Part shown: piece by piece, positions 16,680 to 25,815 of the stretch
Numbering within the stretch: the stretch's first letter is position 1
Layout: the number at the start of each line of letters is the position of its first letter
Assembly: GCF_900103615.1 (NCBI RefSeq)
Contig: NZ_FNGW01000001.1
Location: 1 to 64,000 of the forward strand
Direction: 5' to 3'
DNA from: Romboutsia lituseburensis DSM 797
Lineage (GTDB): Bacteria > Bacillota > Clostridia > Peptostreptococcales > Peptostreptococcaceae
Length of the DNA: 64,000 nt
Made by a program: the position numbers and the translations under genes
Notes under the pieces: model-generated
What the model saw: the letters and a program-made list of their open reading frames with translations, nothing else
The model's database searches: none
What the model was told of the DNA's origin: nothing

Positions 16680-17255
16680 TTATATCATTCCTGAAAATCC
16701 TAAAAAAGATAATGCTAGCATTCCTGCTAATATAAAAGCAATTCCCATCCCCTGTAATGGTTTAGGTACATTAGCATATGCTAATTTTTCTCTTAAACTA
16801 GCCATCAATGTTATAGCTAATGCAAAACCAATTCCAGAACCTAATGCTTCAACTACACTCATCATAAATGTATAATTATTATCTGCATTTATTAAAGGAA
16901 CACCTAATACAACACAGTTAGTTGCTATTAATAGTAAATATATCCCCCACATACCATATAATGTCGGAGCAAATTTTTTAATTGTTAACTCTAACAATTG
17001 GACAAAACTTGCAATTAAAAGTACAAAAACTACTGTTTTTAAAAATACTAAATTTAGAGGAATCAATACAAAATTAAGAACTACCCATGCAAGTATTGAG
17101 CTTAGTGTCATTACTGAAGTTACGGCCATTCCCATTCCAACAGATGCACTTAAATTTTTTGATACTCCAAAGAATATACACAATCCTAAGAATCTAGTTA
17201 ATACAAAGTTATTAACTAATACTGTTGATATAAACAGTATTAAGTATTCTTTCAT
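16680..17255 (-). CDS. rnfA: Rnf electron transport complex subunit A
   Basis: 191 residues with six predicted membrane helices, of the RnfA/RnfE (NqrE/NqrD) family. Characteristic sequences are VLTRFLGLCIFFGVSKN near the first helix and VVEALGSGIGFALAI near the fifth, the half-membrane Cys region of the family. With RnfE it forms the membrane core that moves electrons between the Fe-S and flavin subunits. ATG at 17255 after GGAGGTG. Fifth gene of rnfCDGEAB. Confidence 0.95.
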   Translation of the reverse strand: MKEYLILFISTVLVNNFVLTRFLGLCIFFGVSKNLSASVGMGMAVTSVMTLSSILAWVVLNFVLIPLNLVFLKTVVFVLLIASFVQLLELTIKKFAPTLYGMWGIYLLLIATNCVVLGVPLINADNNYTFMMSVVEALGSGIGFALAITLMASLREKLAYANVPKPLQGMGIAFILAGMLALSFLGFSGMI

Positions 17256-17285
17256 ACATTACACCTCCATCTATTTATGATTAAC

Positions 17286-17924
17286 TTATGAAGATATCAC
17301 TTTATTTTCTTTGCTTTTCTTCTTTACTTTTTTAGAATCCTGTAAATTCATTGCTCCAATAATATATCCTATTAGTATGAATGCTCCTGGTGGCAATATC
17401 ATTATTAGCGCTGGATTATACCATGATCCTAGCATAGTAACCCCAAATACAGTTCCATTTCCTAATAATTCTCTTATTATCCCTATAAATATCATTGCTA
17501 CAGTAAATCCACATCCCATACCTAATCCATCCAAAAATGATGGTAAAACTTTATTTTTAGATGCAAATACTTCTGCTCGAGCAAGTATTATTGCAAACAC
17601 AACTATTAATGATAGATATATCCCTAAATCTTTGTATAAAAGAGGAAAATACGCTTGAAGTACTAATTGAACTACTGTAACTATTGTAGCTATTGATGTT
17701 ATATAAACAGGTACACGTACCTTTGGATTTACTACTTTTCGTGTTATAGAAACCACTGTATTGTTAGCTGTTATTACAAACATTACACAAAGCCCCATTG
17801 TGAGAGCATTTATAGCACTTGATGTTACTGCTAATGCAGGACACAAACTAAGAGCTAACCTAAATACAGGATTTTCGTCATATATACCTTTTGAAAAAAC
17901 CTTCCACAATTCCTTTCCTGTCAT
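17286..17924 (-). CDS. rnfE: Rnf electron transport complex subunit E
   Basis: 212 residues, six membrane helices, homologous to RnfA. N-terminal NPVFRLALSLCPALAVTSSA and the later FLDGLGMGCGFTVAMIFIG are RnfE signatures with the conserved Cys residues. It pairs with RnfA in the core of the complex. A short basic tail (DSKKVKKKSKENK) ends the protein. The start at 17924 lies 1 bp from the rnfG stop and has AGGAGGT. Confidence 0.95.
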   Translation of the reverse strand: MTGKELWKVFSKGIYDENPVFRLALSLCPALAVTSSAINALTMGLCVMFVITANNTVVSITRKVVNPKVRVPVYITSIATIVTVVQLVLQAYFPLLYKDLGIYLSLIVVFAIILARAEVFASKNKVLPSFLDGLGMGCGFTVAMIFIGIIRELLGNGTVFGVTMLGSWYNPALIMILPPGAFILIGYIIGAMNLQDSKKVKKKSKENKVISS

Positions 17925-17925
17925 A

Positions 17926-18486
17926 TTACTTACCTCCTATATATTGCTTAACTTCTTGTACAGCTTCCTTTACTCCATTAGTCACAGCCCTTGATGAAAT
18001 TGTTGCACCTGTAATAGCTTGAATATCCTCTTTATCTGAGCTGTCTTTTACTACCACTAAATGATTAAGTGTTTTTCCGCCAAATTGATTTTTAAACTTT
18101 GATTCTAATGTTTTGCTGCCTAATCCAGGAGTTTCATTGTTAGATAATATAGTGTAATCTATTACTCTGCAATTTTTATCAATTGCAACTAACATTTTTA
18201 TAGGTCCACCATAACCATTACTCTCAGTTTGAACTACATATCCTATTGCTTTATTATTTTTTTCAGCTTCATACCATTCTGTCTTATTTTTAATCACCTT
18301 AAAATCACTAGCTTCTTTTACCAGTTCATTCATTGATTGTTCTTTAACTATTTCATTATTTTTTTGCGCTACCGGATTTGTAATAAAATAGACTATAGCA
18401 ATTATAACTCCTGATATAAAACATGCTAGTGTTAGATTAAGGGCTATTGCAAATACACTATATGATTTTTCATGTTTATCAGACAT
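17926..18486 (-). CDS. rnfG: Rnf electron transport complex subunit G (flavoprotein)
   Basis: 186 residues. One N-terminal membrane helix (about 11-32) and an extracytoplasmic FMN-binding domain with the covalent flavinylation motif ITGATISSRAV near residue 160 (Thr of GAT accepts FMN). Upstream, NNETPGLGSK is also conserved in the family. It transfers electrons within the complex. It directly abuts rnfD (0-bp gap), which indicates coupled translation. Flavinylation needs an ApbE-type transferase, which is not in this window. Confidence 0.95.
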   Translation of the reverse strand: MSDKHEKSYSVFAIALNLTLACFISGVIIAIVYFITNPVAQKNNEIVKEQSMNELVKEASDFKVIKNKTEWYEAEKNNKAIGYVVQTESNGYGGPIKMLVAIDKNCRVIDYTILSNNETPGLGSKTLESKFKNQFGGKTLNHLVVVKDSSDKEDIQAITGATISSRAVTNGVKEAVQEVKQYIGGK

Positions 18487-19455
18487 TTACACAGCCTCCT
18501 TTGATCCAAATTTTGTAGGCTTTGTAAATCTATCTATTAGCGGCGTTAGCGCATTCATTAATAATATGGAATAACATACCCCCTCTGGATATCCTCCTTG
18601 AAGCCTTATAATCGTTGTAATTAACCCTGCCCCAAATGCAAATACTAATTGGCCTTTTTTAGTTATCGGTATTGTTACCATATCCGTTGCCATAAAAAAT
18701 GCACCTATTACTAATCCTCCAGCCATCATATGAAATAAAGGGTCTCCTGTAAAAAATCCTTTAGGCCCAAAGGTCCAAGTCAGTATTCCTACTGTACCTA
18801 CCATAACTACAGGAATTTGCCAGTTGATGTATTTTTTATAAATTAAGTATCCTCCCCCTAATAATAGAAGAATTGTTGAAGTTTCACCAATACATCCATT
18901 TCTAGTTCCTAAAAATAGTGATTGATATAAGTTAATTTGACTTCCAAAAGTCTGGATTAAACTCTCATATCCTTGCATTTTTAAAATATTAAGAGGTGTT
19001 GCTGTTGTAACTACATCTACTTTTGTTGTTAAAGATGTCCATGTAGTCATAGCTACTGGCCAAGAAACCATTATAGCTGCCCTTCCTATATGGGCTGGAT
19101 TAAATATATTTTGACCAAGACCTCCCATAGAGTGTTTAGCTATTACAACTGCTACTGCAGACCCTAACCCTACCATGTATGAAGGTATATTAGGTGGCAT
19201 ACATAGTGCTAACAATAATCCAGTCAAAAATGCACTTCCATCATAAATTGTTATTGGTTGTTTTCTAATTTTTTGAACTAAATATTCAGATAAAACTGCA
19301 CAAATGATACTTACTAAAATTACTATAAATGCAGATGTTTTAAAATAAACAATACCAAATATAGTTGCTGGTGCTAATGCTAAGTTTACATTCCACATTA
19401 TTTTAGGAACACTTTCATTACTGCTTATATGTGGAGATGATGAAATCGTATTCAT
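18487..19455 (-). CDS. rnfD: Rnf electron transport complex subunit D (flavoprotein)
   Basis: 322 residues and about nine or ten membrane helices. It contains the RnfD/NqrB flavinylation region VVTTATPLNI (Thr in the S/TGAT-like motif) near residue 178, NIFNPAHIGRAA and the C-terminal GGYPEGVCYSILLMNALTPL. Start at 19455 chosen because GGGGGGA is 6-7 bases upstream; an ATG two codons earlier sits directly on that site. It works with RnfG in flavin electron transfer and probably in ion translocation. Confidence 0.94.
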   Translation of the reverse strand: MNTISSSPHISSNESVPKIMWNVNLALAPATIFGIVYFKTSAFIVILVSIICAVLSEYLVQKIRKQPITIYDGSAFLTGLLLALCMPPNIPSYMVGLGSAVAVVIAKHSMGGLGQNIFNPAHIGRAAIMVSWPVAMTTWTSLTTKVDVVTTATPLNILKMQGYESLIQTFGSQINLYQSLFLGTRNGCIGETSTILLLLGGGYLIYKKYINWQIPVVMVGTVGILTWTFGPKGFFTGDPLFHMMAGGLVIGAFFMATDMVTIPITKKGQLVFAFGAGLITTIIRLQGGYPEGVCYSILLMNALTPLIDRFTKPTKFGSKEAV

Positions 19456-19468
19456 AAACATTCCCCCC

Positions 19469-20806
19469 TTACTTTTTATTAGATGATTGTGAACATTGAA
19501 GCTTGTTATACCTTATAGATTGGACTATCTTTCTTTTAGACGGACATACATACGCACAACTACCACACTCAACACAGTCTAGAAGGCTATACTCCTGTTT
19601 TGCCTCTAAATAAGCATTTTTCTCTGCTAATGTAGCAAATGCACTTGGTATAAGTCCCATAGGACAAGCCTGAACACACTTACCACATCTTATACAAGGA
19701 AATTCTGTTCCTTGATTTACTTCTTTATCTATTAGTGCTAATATTCCAGATGTACCTTTTACTACAGGAATGTCTAAAGTATATTGAGCAAATCCCATCA
19801 TCGGTCCACCCATAATTATTTTTTTAGCCTCATATTTTAGTCCTCCGCAATAGCTTATTGCATCTTCAAACGTTGTTCCTATTCTAAGTAGCATATTTTT
19901 AGGATTGTTTATAGCTCTCCCACTGATAGTTGTTACTCTTTCTATTAACGGTATTCCATTTACAAGAGCATCATAAATTGCAACTACAGTTCCTACATTT
20001 TGAACAACAACTTTTACATCCGTTGGAAGCCCCCCTGATGGCACTTCTCTTCCTGTTAAAACTTTTATTAACATTTTTTCTGCACCTTGAGGATATTTAG
20101 TTGGTAATGCAACTACTTTTATATCTAGATTTTCATATATGCTAATATTTTTTATAGCTTCTTGCATTTTTTCAATTGCCAATGGCTTATTATCTTCTAT
20201 TCCTACATATCCCTTATTTACTTTTAGCATTTTCATAGTAACCTTTATCCCTTGAGCTACTTTGTCTGCCCACTCCACCATCATTCTATAATCAGCTGTT
20301 AAGTACGGTTCACATTCTGCTCCATTTAATATGAATGTATCCACTGCTTTAAATTCGTCTGGCGATAATTTTACATGTGTTGGAAATGTAGCCCCTCCCA
20401 TACCTACTACACCTAAAGATTGTAATATTTGAGCCATTTCCTTGTGAGTCAACTCATCTACATTTCTATTAATAGGTATTCCTTCAACCCAATCATCTTC
20501 ATTATTACTTTCTATTATTATTGATAAACATTTTCCAAAGGTACCATGATTGTACTCACATATATCAACAACCGTTCCACAAATAGATGCATGTATATTG
20601 CTGGATATATAACCTTCATTTGATGCTATTAATTGTCCTTTTTTTACTATATCTCCTATTTTTACTACAGGGATTGCCATTGAGCCTATATGCTGTCTTA
20701 AAGGAATAACAACTTTATTAGGAATAGGAGCCTTTTCAATAATACAACCTTCAGACATAGCTTTGTTATCTTTAGGATGAACTCCTCCTATAAATGATTT
20801 AAACAT
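19469..20806 (-). CDS. rnfC: Rnf electron transport complex subunit C (NADH-interacting)
   Basis: 445 residues. The N-terminal domain (about 1-110) is lipoyl-like, ending in GTFGKCLSIII. The central FMN/NADH-binding Rossmann-type region (about 130-300) contains GMGGATFPTHVKL and NGAECEPYLTADYRM. Two 4Fe-4S clusters near the C-terminus have motifs CIRCGKCVQACPMGL and CVECGSCAYVCPSKR. It is the NAD+-reducing end of the complex. First rnf gene after rseC; the ATG at 20806 has GAGGTG. Confidence 0.96.
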   Translation of the reverse strand: MFKSFIGGVHPKDNKAMSEGCIIEKAPIPNKVVIPLRQHIGSMAIPVVKIGDIVKKGQLIASNEGYISSNIHASICGTVVDICEYNHGTFGKCLSIIIESNNEDDWVEGIPINRNVDELTHKEMAQILQSLGVVGMGGATFPTHVKLSPDEFKAVDTFILNGAECEPYLTADYRMMVEWADKVAQGIKVTMKMLKVNKGYVGIEDNKPLAIEKMQEAIKNISIYENLDIKVVALPTKYPQGAEKMLIKVLTGREVPSGGLPTDVKVVVQNVGTVVAIYDALVNGIPLIERVTTISGRAINNPKNMLLRIGTTFEDAISYCGGLKYEAKKIIMGGPMMGFAQYTLDIPVVKGTSGILALIDKEVNQGTEFPCIRCGKCVQACPMGLIPSAFATLAEKNAYLEAKQEYSLLDCVECGSCAYVCPSKRKIVQSIRYNKLQCSQSSNKK

Positions 20807-20888
20807 TTTAACACCTCTTTTTATTTAATTTTTTTAAAGTTATTTTACTTAATGCGTATTTTTAATTGAATAGTTTTAAATGAATTTA

Positions 20889-21305
20889 TTAAGAAAGTAT
20901 TTTAGTTATTATAGGAATGTTATCTTCATCTTTCTTTGCTTCTAACTCTATAAATCTTATGTATATTAACGAAAGTATAAAAAATATGCTTCCTAAAATA
21001 ATCTCATATGTTTGTATTGATTTGTGTATATAAGTAGCTATAAAGTATCCTAATATAATACCTATAAAAGTGAATATTATTGGTTGTATATAAACAATAT
21101 ATACCGAGCTTAGCATTTTATTTTTTTTAGACTCAAAAATTACCTTTTGCCCTACTTTTGCTCCTAAAGGGTTTTGTACATTTAAAATTAAAGAATTATT
21201 TCCTGGGCATCCTCCACAATTTTTACAATCGCTATGTCTGCCTACTTTAACTTTAGCTGTATTATTTTCTATTTCAATAACATAGCCGACTTCTTGATTT
21301 TTCAT
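20889..21305 (-). CDS. rseC: SoxR-reducing system RseC family protein
   Basis: 138 residues. The N-terminal beta-rich part contains the Cys cluster SDCKNCGGCPG (about 25-35), then two membrane helices (about 68-90 and 98-118), the layout of RseC/MucC. In clostridia such as C. ljungdahlii, rseC stands immediately ahead of the rnf operon and supports it; the same order is seen here (gap of 82 bp, same strand). It probably helps assembly or regulation of the redox complex. ATG at 21305 behind GAGGAG. Confidence 0.88.
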   Translation of the reverse strand: MKNQEVGYVIEIENNTAKVKVGRHSDCKNCGGCPGNNSLILNVQNPLGAKVGQKVIFESKKNKMLSSVYIVYIQPIIFTFIGIILGYFIATYIHKSIQTYEIILGSIFFILSLIYIRFIELEAKKDEDNIPIITKILS

Positions 21306-21567
21306 AAAAATCTCCTCTTCAACAACTATAATTTTATTAATGCTTTTTTACATTTCTCTTTACTTTACTAAATGATATGACTTCTAAGCTTAATTTTGGT
21401 TATATTAAAGTTAATTTTTTGTAAAATTCTTCTAACAAAACATCTTTTTATTTTATAGATTTTATATTTTTCGTTAATTTTAAAACAATATTATTTAGCA
21501 TTTTTTTGTTGTATTTTTATATCTTTAGTTAAATATTTATAATGACTTTTTATGTATAAAGTATAAA

Positions 21568-21618
21568 AAAATAAAAACTTTGCTGTTTATAATCAGTAGC
21601 AAAGCTTTTTATTTTTAT
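21568..21618. terminator. Orphan terminator-like hairpin upstream of rseC-rnf
   Basis: Stem AAAAACTTTGCT/AGCAAAGCTTTTT (about 21584-21595 with 21597-21610, long AT extensions on both sides). T-rich on both strands. No gene ends beside it: it lies 260 bp upstream of rseC and 290 bp from ldh. It could end a small RNA or attenuate the rnf leader. Confidence 0.55.
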
Positions 21619-21700
21619 TTTAAATTTTTAATACATAATTTATTTATCCTTAAATTAATCATCTATTCAATTTGGTATTAAATTTTATATTTACACTCTA

Positions 21701-21717
21701 GATAATTATCATTTTCA
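21701..21717. promoter_or_regulatory. Fur-box-like sequence
   Basis: GATAATTATCATTTTC; on the minus strand GAAAATGATAATTATC, close to the Fur consensus half GATAATGATAAT with one mismatch. A TATAAA-like -10 lies about 10 bp further on the minus strand. No annotated gene is immediately downstream, only the hairpin at 21568-21618. Confidence 0.3.
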
Positions 21718-21877
21718 CAAAGTTTGTCTTTTTATTTATAATTAATATATATAATTAAGTTAAAATTTCTTATAATTTTTAATTAATTAATAAAAATAAT
21801 CAATCATAAGATTTTTTATATTGTAATATTTCAAATGTATTTTTTAAAATTATAACTCATAATTATTAACAGAAAAA

Positions 21878-21903
21878 AATAATCCTACTTATGTAGGATT
21901 ATT
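21878..21903 (-). terminator. Terminator of ldh
   Basis: 11-bp perfect stem AATAATCCTAC/GTAGGATTATT with a 4-nt loop, touching the ldh stop codon and followed by T residues on the minus strand. Confidence 0.85.
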
Positions 21904-22848
21904 TTATATATCAAGTTTACTTATATTTTCTTTCATTATTTCTATAGAATTATCTAATTTCTCTTTTTCTGTATTCTCAAGAGCTAAGTGTATAACTTCT
22001 CTAACACCATCTTTATTTACTATACTTGGTACCGCTATATAAACGTCATCTTGATTGTATTCACCATTTAAATATGAAGATACTGTTAATACGCTATTTT
22101 CATTATCAAGGACTGCCTTAGTAATTCTTGTTAAAGCCATTCCTATACCATAATAAGTTGATTTTTTACATTCAATTATTTTGTATGCTATATTTCTAAC
22201 TTCATCTTCAATTTCTTCTAAATCACTGAAATTTATTTTACTATCTTTTCTAGATGCTATTTGGTATATAGGTTGTACTCCAGAAAACGCATAACTCCAT
22301 GCAACAAATTGAGAATCACCATGTTCGCCCATTACATATGCATTTATATCTTTTGGATTTACATCTAGTCTCTCACTTAGTGTATATCTAAGCCTTGCAG
22401 AATCTAAAGTTGTACCTGATCCAATTACTTTTGATTTATCATACCCTGATAGCTTCCAAGCTACATAAGTCATTATATCAACAGGATTTGTTGCTATTAG
22501 TAATATTCCATTAAATCCAGATTTTTTTATCTCATTTATTATAGATCTCATTATTTTAGTATTTTTATGTAATAAATCTAATCTTGTTTCACCTTCATTT
22601 TGAATTGCTCCAGCTGTTATACATATAAGATATGCATCCTTGCAATCACTATAATCACCTGCATATATTTTCATCTTTCTAGGTGCAAAACTTAATCCAT
22701 GATTTAAGTCTATAGCTTCACCCTCTGCTCTTTTTTTATCTAAATCTATTAGAACTAGTTCCTCACAAGTACCTTGATTTAGCATTGAATATGCATAACT
22801 CATTCCTACCATACCAGTTCCTACGATTACTACTTTATTTTTTTTCAT
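21904..22848 (-). CDS. ldh: L-lactate dehydrogenase
   Basis: 314 residues. NAD-binding motif GTGMVGMSYAYS (about 10-21), substrate loop QNEGETRLDLL with Gln at the lactate-specifying position (malate dehydrogenases have Arg), ATNPVDIMTY, and the catalytic GEHGDSQ with its His. It reduces pyruvate to L-lactate with NADH. I chose the ATG at 22848, preceded by AGGAGGAAAGTTA; an ATG seven codons upstream would place that site inside the gene. Monocistronic. Confidence 0.94.
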   Translation of the reverse strand: MKKNKVVIVGTGMVGMSYAYSMLNQGTCEELVLIDLDKKRAEGEAIDLNHGLSFAPRKMKIYAGDYSDCKDAYLICITAGAIQNEGETRLDLLHKNTKIMRSIINEIKKSGFNGILLIATNPVDIMTYVAWKLSGYDKSKVIGSGTTLDSARLRYTLSERLDVNPKDINAYVMGEHGDSQFVAWSYAFSGVQPIYQIASRKDSKINFSDLEEIEDEVRNIAYKIIECKKSTYYGIGMALTRITKAVLDNENSVLTVSSYLNGEYNQDDVYIAVPSIVNKDGVREVIHLALENTEKEKLDNSIEIMKENISKLDI

Positions 22849-22869
22849 TAACTTTCCTCCTAATTTCAC

Positions 22870-23157
22870 ATTTCCCTATTATATAATAATTTCCCCAAAT
22901 TTGAAATCTATAAACTAAAATAAAAATAAAATTTTTCACTTTATTTTCATATTGACACTAGATACTTTAATATTTTTAGTATAATTAATATTTTAATAAC
23001 AATATTTTGCATAATATTTGTATGGTTAAATTCTAATATACAAATTTACCATTCAAATTTGTATTGTTTTCTGTTAAAATTTGAATAATAAGTGTATAAT
23101 AGAAAAGTCACACTAAAAATTAGTAAACAATTTATATTTACATAGAAGGAGCAAAAA
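22870..23157. other. Divergent promoter region between ldh and the helicase
   Basis: About 290 AT-rich bases. On the plus strand a TATAAT (23095-23100) precedes the helicase start by 58 bp; on the minus strand a TATAAT lies about 35 bp before the ldh start. No RNA motif is recognised. Confidence 0.45.
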
Positions 23158-24381
23158 ATGACAACTTTTAAAGAATTAAATTTAAGTAATAATTTAATCA
23201 ACGGATTATCTAAGCAGAATATAACAAACCCAACTGAAGTTCAATCTTTAGCTATAAACAAAATTTCTGAGAATAAAGATTTATTAGTAAAAGCTCAAAC
23301 AGGAAGCGGTAAGACTTTAACTTATTTATTACCTATGTTTGATAAAATAGATACTACTAAAAGAGAAACTCAAGTATTGATACTTGCACCAACTCATGAA
23401 CTTGTAATGCAAATAGTTGATCAAGCAAAACTATTATCTACAAATTCTAATATGGATGTTACTGCATTTTCATTAATTGGTGAAGTAAATATACAAAAAC
23501 AAATAAAAAATATAAAAGCTATAAAGCCTCATATAGTTGTAGGAACTTGCGGTAGAGTTTTAGATTTAATTTCTCAAAGAAAATTAAAAGCTCATAATAT
23601 AAAAACTATAATTTTAGATGAAGTTGATAGTCTGCTTAGCGGAAATAATATAGACGTAGTTAAAAGCATAATAAAAACAACATTAAGAGATAGACAAGTT
23701 CTAGGATTTTCAGCTAGTTTAAATGATTCGACTGTTGAAATATGTGAGTCTATAATGAAAGAACCTGAAGTATTAAAAACTAAAGATGAATCTACTATAA
23801 ACCCTAACATAAACCATATGTACTTATACGGAGATAGAAGAGAGAAATTCACTTTACTTAGAAAATCTTTATCAGCTACTGATCCAAAAAGAGCTATTAT
23901 ATTTGTTAATGATGAAGATAGTATAGAAGTCGTAACTGAGAAGTTAAATCATCATAACTATAAGGCTGTTGGTATATTTGGTAGAATGACTAAGGAAGAT
24001 AGGAAAAATGCTTTAAATGCATTTAAGATAGGTAAAGCAAAAATATTAGTTTCTTCTGACTTATCTGCAAGAGGGTTAGACATAGTAGACATAACTCATG
24101 TATTTAACCTTGATTTCCCTATGAGTAAAAATGAATACGTACACAGATGTGGTAGAACTGCTAGAGGTAACAGAAAAGGAGATGCAATATCTATCGTTAC
24201 TAATCAAAACCTATCTACTATAAGAACTTATAAAAAAGAATTTAATATAGATATAAAACCTAAAGAATTGAAAGAAGGTAAGTTAGTAGATTCTACTAAT
24301 CACCAAAATAAAGCTAAGAAAAAAAATAATTTTAAAATCAAAACCTTAAAACCTAATAGTAAAAATACAATAAAAAAATAA
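23158..24381 (+). CDS. DEAD-box ATP-dependent RNA helicase
   Basis: 407 residues with the full SF2 motif set: Q motif near NPTEVQ, motif I AQTGSGKT (46-53), Ia PTHELV, Ib around GTCGRVLDL, motif II DEVD (154-157, instead of DEAD), motif III SAS (185-187), IV AIIFVND, V DLSARGLDI and VI HRCGRTAR. A Lys-rich tail (KAKKKNNFKIKTLKPNSKN) probably adds RNA affinity. The size and tail resemble cold-shock/ribosome-assembly helicases of the CshA/CshB kind, but I cannot choose between them. ATG at 23158 after AGAAGGAG. The shared terminator downstream is bidirectional. Confidence 0.92.
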   Translation: MTTFKELNLSNNLINGLSKQNITNPTEVQSLAINKISENKDLLVKAQTGSGKTLTYLLPMFDKIDTTKRETQVLILAPTHELVMQIVDQAKLLSTNSNMDVTAFSLIGEVNIQKQIKNIKAIKPHIVVGTCGRVLDLISQRKLKAHNIKTIILDEVDSLLSGNNIDVVKSIIKTTLRDRQVLGFSASLNDSTVEICESIMKEPEVLKTKDESTINPNINHMYLYGDRREKFTLLRKSLSATDPKRAIIFVNDEDSIEVVTEKLNHHNYKAVGIFGRMTKEDRKNALNAFKIGKAKILVSSDLSARGLDIVDITHVFNLDFPMSKNEYVHRCGRTARGNRKGDAISIVTNQNLSTIRTYKKEFNIDIKPKELKEGKLVDSTNHQNKAKKKNNFKIKTLKPNSKNTIKK

Positions 24382-24398
24382 ATTTAATCTCTATATAT

Positions 24399-24434
24399 AA
24401 AAGAGATACTTACTTTACTATAAGTATCTCTTTT
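24399..24434. terminator. Bidirectional terminator between helicase and DUF4438 genes
   Basis: 14-bp perfect stem AAAAGAGATACTTA/TAAGTATCTCTTTT (24399-24412 with 24421-24434) between two convergent genes, with T tracts on both strands. Confidence 0.85.
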
Positions 24435-24437
24435 ATT

Positions 24438-25298
24438 TTAATTCATTTTCATGTAATTTCCTATATTTGCATTTTCATCAATTACTCCTTCTATCACACT
24501 TTCCTTACTTGTCATTATTACTGTTACACCTGGTCCATGCCCTGATTTTACACAATCACTATGAACTACAACACCTATACTTATAGATCCTTTTAAGAAA
24601 CCTACACCATAAGTATTGTCACAATCTTGTAACAACACTATATCTCCAAATTTTAATTTATCAAGACCTAATCTCTTTATTTCTTCCATGTCACCTGTCA
24701 TTATATCATAATCACCATCTGTTGCTGCACTTTTAGATCCGATACCTGAACCCATTAAATATGGAGGAACCTTTGCCACTACATTTACTTTTAACTTTGA
24801 ATTTTCTTCTTTTATTCCTAATTTTTCAAATAGATCAGGGTCTATATTCATTACATGTACGTTTTCAAAATCTGGTAAATTTAATCCTTGACCATATGCT
24901 TTTATCATTATTTTATCATCTATAGCTAAATCTTCTAGTATATCTTTTTCAAAGTGTATTAGTACATGATCAATTCCTCCATGCATACCTGTTACATATC
25001 CCTTTTTACCTTTAGCATCTCCAGAAACTATTTTAGCTTCATTTCCTATACATGCAAAAGTCATTAAAGCTGCATTTTCAGAATTGTTTTCATTTCTTAT
25101 AGATACTCCTGGTTCAACATGATCTCCTGCCCAGTTAAATACACTATCTCCAATTGCGACGTTATATGATATTCCCCCTGTTGCTGGTAATATCATAGGT
25201 TTCCCATCATTACTTATTCTATAATTTCCTCCCACTGGGTGATGTATTTTACCTTGAACTGACCATTTTACAACTTTATCTTTATTTGTTTTTAACAT
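24438..25298 (-). CDS. DUF4438 domain-containing protein
   Basis: 286 residues matching the DUF4438 family in general make-up: N-terminal VQGKIHHPVGGNYRIS, central GKKGYVTGMHGGIDHVLIHF and C-terminal GHGPGVTVIMTSK near residue 255. No signal peptide or membrane segment, so cytoplasmic. The function of the family is not established to my knowledge. The HGGIDHV and HSDC...GHGPG histidines might bind a metal; this is speculation. ATG at 25298 with AAGGAG; single gene. Confidence 0.75.
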   Translation of the reverse strand: MLKTNKDKVVKWSVQGKIHHPVGGNYRISNDGKPMILPATGGISYNVAIGDSVFNWAGDHVEPGVSIRNENNSENAALMTFACIGNEAKIVSGDAKGKKGYVTGMHGGIDHVLIHFEKDILEDLAIDDKIMIKAYGQGLNLPDFENVHVMNIDPDLFEKLGIKEENSKLKVNVVAKVPPYLMGSGIGSKSAATDGDYDIMTGDMEEIKRLGLDKLKFGDIVLLQDCDNTYGVGFLKGSISIGVVVHSDCVKSGHGPGVTVIMTSKESVIEGVIDENANIGNYMKMN

Positions 25299-25437
25299 AA
25301 TTCATGCTCCTTTAACTTTAAACTATAATATAACCTTTTCCTTAAAGTTCATTGTATTACAGTTTAAATGCATAATCAATTAATTCTATGTTTTTCATAA
25401 AATATTGTATAAAAAATATAATTATATGCAATAAAAA

Positions 25438-25462
25438 AAGTACCTATAATTACTAGGTACTT
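25438..25462 (-). terminator. Terminator of the tRNA operon
   Basis: Stem AAGTACCTA/TAGGTACTT (25438-25446 with 25454-25462) followed by a seven-T run on the minus strand, 4 bp after the tRNA-Phe CCA end. Confidence 0.8.
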
Positions 25463-25465
25463 AAC

Positions 25466-25541
25466 TGGTGCCCAGAGGCGGAATCGAACCACCGACACGG
25501 GGATTTTCAGTCCCCTGCTCTACCGACTGAGCTATCTGGGC
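25466..25541 (-). tRNA. tRNA-Phe (anticodon GAA), CCA encoded
   Basis: The minus strand gives the 7-bp acceptor GCCCAGA/TCTGGGC, D-loop with AGCTCAGTCGGTAGAGC, anticodon stem GGGGA/TCCCC around loop CTGAAAA (anticodon GAA), T-arm with GGTTCGATTCC, discriminator A and genomic CCA. 76 nt in all. It lies 6 bp downstream of tRNA-Ser in the same transcript. Confidence 0.97.
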
Positions 25542-25547
25542 AAAATA

Positions 25548-25636
<89 letters not shown>

Positions 25637-25658
25637 GTTTCTTTTTACTACATTTAAT

Positions 25659-25687
25659 AATATATCATATCAGTTTTAAATATACAA
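25659..25687 (-). promoter_or_regulatory. Promoter of the tRNA-Ser/tRNA-Phe operon
   Basis: Minus strand TTGTAT (25682-25687) and TATATT (25659-25664) with a 17-bp spacer, about 22 bp upstream of the tRNA-Ser 5' end. Confidence 0.55.
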
Positions 25688-25741
25688 TATATTTTTACAT
25701 TTTTTTACTTTATAATTTATTTTTTTATCTTTAATTAAAAA

Positions 25742-25790
25742 TACAACTAAGCTATATAAATCAATTTTTTATTTATATAGCTTAGTTGTA
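25742..25790 (-). terminator. Terminator of the AGCS symporter gene
   Basis: 19-bp perfect stem starting TACAACTAAGCTATATAAA (25742-25760) and its complement (25772-25790), 11-nt loop, 26 bp beyond the stop codon. Confidence 0.75.
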
Positions 25791-25815
25791 CAGACTTAAA
25801 TTATAAAATAGATTA

